64,000 nucleotides of DNA, from contig NZ_JAJGNJ010000001.1 of NCBI RefSeq assembly GCF_020781835.1, positions 372,001 through 436,000 of the forward strand, given 5' to 3'. Origin of the DNA: Microbacterium testaceum. Its GTDB lineage: Bacteria > Actinomycetota > Actinomycetes > Actinomycetales > Microbacteriaceae. This document shows positions 62,540-64,000 of this stretch, piece by piece (the stretch's first letter is position 1; the number at the start of each line of letters is the position of its first letter). The translations under genes and the position numbers were made by a program. The notes below the pieces were generated by a model that was not told the origin of the DNA, made no database searches, and was given only the letters and a program-made list of their open reading frames with translations.

Positions 62540-64000
62540 TCAGGCGAGGGATGCCGCGATCGCACGGGCCCCGCGGACGGCCAGCGCCACAGACGTGAGC
62601 GTGGGGTTGCACGCCGTCGGGGTGGGGATCACGCCGTTGCCGGCGACGAACAGACCCGGAACCCCCCAGACCTGGCTGTCGATGTCGCACACGCTCGTGC
62701 CGTCGTCCACCGTCCCCATGCGCGTCGTGCCCTGGTAGTGCAGCGACGATCCGAGCGGGAGGGTGAACGGCCGGTCGCCGACCGGGTCTCCGACCGCCTC
62801 GGCGAGCCGCGAGATCTCCGCCCGCGCCCGCTCGATGACCTCGTGATCGTGAGCCGTGAGGGTGTAGTGGATGCGGGGAGCCGGCATCCCGTACCCGTCG
62901 ACGTGCTCGTCGTCGAACTCGACACGGTCGTCAGCCTGCAGATCCTTCGCGCAGAACAGACCGAGGCCGACGATCGACCCGGGGACGACGGGGTCGTCCT
63001 CGGCGAGCGCGATCGGTGAGGCGTCGAGCTGCATGATCTGCCCGTGGAAGGGCACGGCGTCGGTGAACGGCACCCAGCTGACGCCACTGTACTCGGCCAG
63101 GCCGGTCACCGGTGCGCCCGACTCGACCGGGACGAGCGGGGCGACGTCCCGTAGACGCGACGCGTACACCACCTGCGCCTGGTCGTTGAGGTAGCGACCG
63201 AGCGCCGCGGGCCGGATACCCGACGCCCACAACAGCTGCGGTGTCCGCAGCGCGTCGGCCGCGACGACCACGAACCGTGCGCTCACTTCGTGCTGTTCGC
63301 CGGAGCGCAGATCCTTCACGACGACACCGGCAGCCTTGCCGTCTCGGGTGATCACCGAGGTCACGAGCGACTCGTCGACCAGCGAGAATCGCGGGTTCTG
63401 CCGCGTGACCTCGCCCAGCACCACGTCCGAGCCCGACCACACCAGCCGGCCGTCGTCGCGCCGGTGGACGGCCAGCGGCATCCGCTGCACCGTCGTCTCG
63501 GCGGTCCGTCCCTCGTCGACCGCGGCCGACAGGCGCTCTCGCACGATCTCGCCGAACGGTGCCGCGTCGAAGGCGTCGGTGGTGACGCCGAGGAGGCGGT
63601 CGCCCTCGTCGAGCAGCTCGTCGAGGTCGGGCAGGAACGTGATGCGCTCGCTCTCGTTCGGCCGCGGGCACGCGCCCGTCCAGTGCGCCGCCATGCCCCC
63701 GACGTTGCTCGACATCGCCACGACGGGCAGGCCGTCCTCGCCGTCGAAGGCGAACCCCTCCTCCAGGAGGAAGGTCCCGGGCCGGGCACCGCGCGCGCCC
63801 ACGTTGGCCGCGCCCGGGCTGACGACCTTCTCGCCGCGCTGCCCCGGCCCCTCCGACGCGGCTTGGGCGCGCGTGCGCTCGGCCCTGTCGGCGATGTTCT
63901 TCACGTGGGCGCCGGGGGGATCCGAGACCGTCGGCCCCACCTCGAACATGACGATGCTGGCCGCGGGTGCCCGTTCCGAGAGGATGCGGGCGTACGCGGC
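62540..64000 (-). CDS. GMC-family FAD oxidase, pyranose/C-glycoside 3-oxidase type, 5' end outside window
   Basis: The C-terminal 486 residues of a second GMC oxidase, paralogous to the one at 30,143. NVGGMAAHWTGACPRP keeps the flavin-linking His position of pyranose oxidase. LWASGIRPAALGRYL, SSLHYQGTTRMG (catalytic His) and ACNPTLTSVALAVRG (catalytic Asn) are all present. Transcribed towards beta1-alpha1, it would supply the 3-keto substrate to that enzyme. The N-terminal Rossmann motif lies beyond the window edge. Confidence 0.85.
   Translation of the reverse strand, partial: AAYARILSERAPAASIVMFEVGPTVSDPPGAHVKNIADRAERTRAQAASEGPGQRGEKVVSPGAANVGARGARPGTFLLEEGFAFDGEDGLPVVAMSSNVGGMAAHWTGACPRPNESERITFLPDLDELLDEGDRLLGVTTDAFDAAPFGEIVRERLSAAVDEGRTAETTVQRMPLAVHRRDDGRLVWSGSDVVLGEVTRQNPRFSLVDESLVTSVITRDGKAAGVVVKDLRSGEQHEVSARFVVVAADALRTPQLLWASGIRPAALGRYLNDQAQVVYASRLRDVAPLVPVESGAPVTGLAEYSGVSWVPFTDAVPFHGQIMQLDASPIALAEDDPVVPGSIVGLGLFCAKDLQADDRVEFDDEHVDGYGMPAPRIHYTLTAHDHEVIERARAEISRLAEAVGDPVGDRPFTLPLGSSLHYQGTTRMGTVDDGTSVCDIDSQVWGVPGLFVAGNGVIPTPTACNPTLTSVALAVRGARAIAASLA

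Overview
The window is a high-GC actinobacterial chromosome segment, most likely Microbacterium or a close relative in Microbacteriaceae. This rests on HspR/HAIR heat-shock control, many leaderless starts (a TANNNT box 6-7 nt before ATG/GTG), a dnaK-grpE-dnaJ-hspR operon, and very frequent use of the heptamer GGATGCC/GGCATCC. No transposase, integrase, phage gene or CRISPR array was seen. One tRNA (Gly, anticodon CCC) is present.

Region 1 (1-29,000) is mostly core genome. It holds a partial GH15 trehalase/glucoamylase-like gene, a glucose-6-phosphate dehydrogenase, a nitroreductase, a RraA-like protein, clpB (HAIR-controlled), a GlxA-type AraC regulator, two GT4 glycosyltransferases, a heterodimeric ABC exporter, the dnaK operon, a DEAD-box helicase, a UMF1-type MFS protein, two MarR-like regulators with glycine/histidine-rich segments, dcd, tRNA-Gly and a TetR/MMPL pair. 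The intergenic spaces carry many repeats: a three-copy CATAAACGCG palindrome family, an 18-bp perfect palindrome, a 30/31-bp tandem array next to a 16-bp inverted repeat, and a roughly 90-bp tandem repeat.

Region 2 (29,000-47,000) and region 4 (54,400-64,000) look like two halves of one catabolic system for C-glycosides (sugars joined to an aromatic ring by a C-C bond). They contain two GMC flavin oxidases of the pyranose/C-glycoside 3-oxidase type, three small DUF6379-like proteins (C-glycoside deglycosidase beta subunits), and three matching TIM-barrel alpha subunits, one of which is broken by a single in-frame amber codon. Further sugar-isomerase/epimerase barrels, Gfo/Idh/MocA dehydrogenases, a ThuA-like protein and a ROK regulator lie among them. 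Between the halves is an aromatic ring-cleavage operon: a homoprotocatechuate-type extradiol dioxygenase, two fumarylacetoacetate-hydrolase-family proteins, a cyclase-family hydrolase, an FAD monooxygenase, an amidohydrolase/decarboxylase-like protein and an SDR. The inferred logic is oxidation of the sugar at C3, release of the aglycone by the alpha/beta lyase, reduction or isomerisation of the keto-sugar, and ring opening of the aromatic part. Three of the promoters in these regions share the motif CGACATWA just upstream of a -10-like box.

Region 3 (47,100-52,850) is a separate organic-acid module inserted between the two halves: an MHS-type transporter, a haloacetate (fluoroacetate) dehalogenase-like hydrolase with every key active-site residue conserved, a divergent LysR regulator, a tartrate/D-malate dehydrogenase and a glycerate kinase. 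It is followed by a CYP152-family P450 peroxygenase (53,122-54,438) with a histidine at the position equivalent to His85 of OleT.
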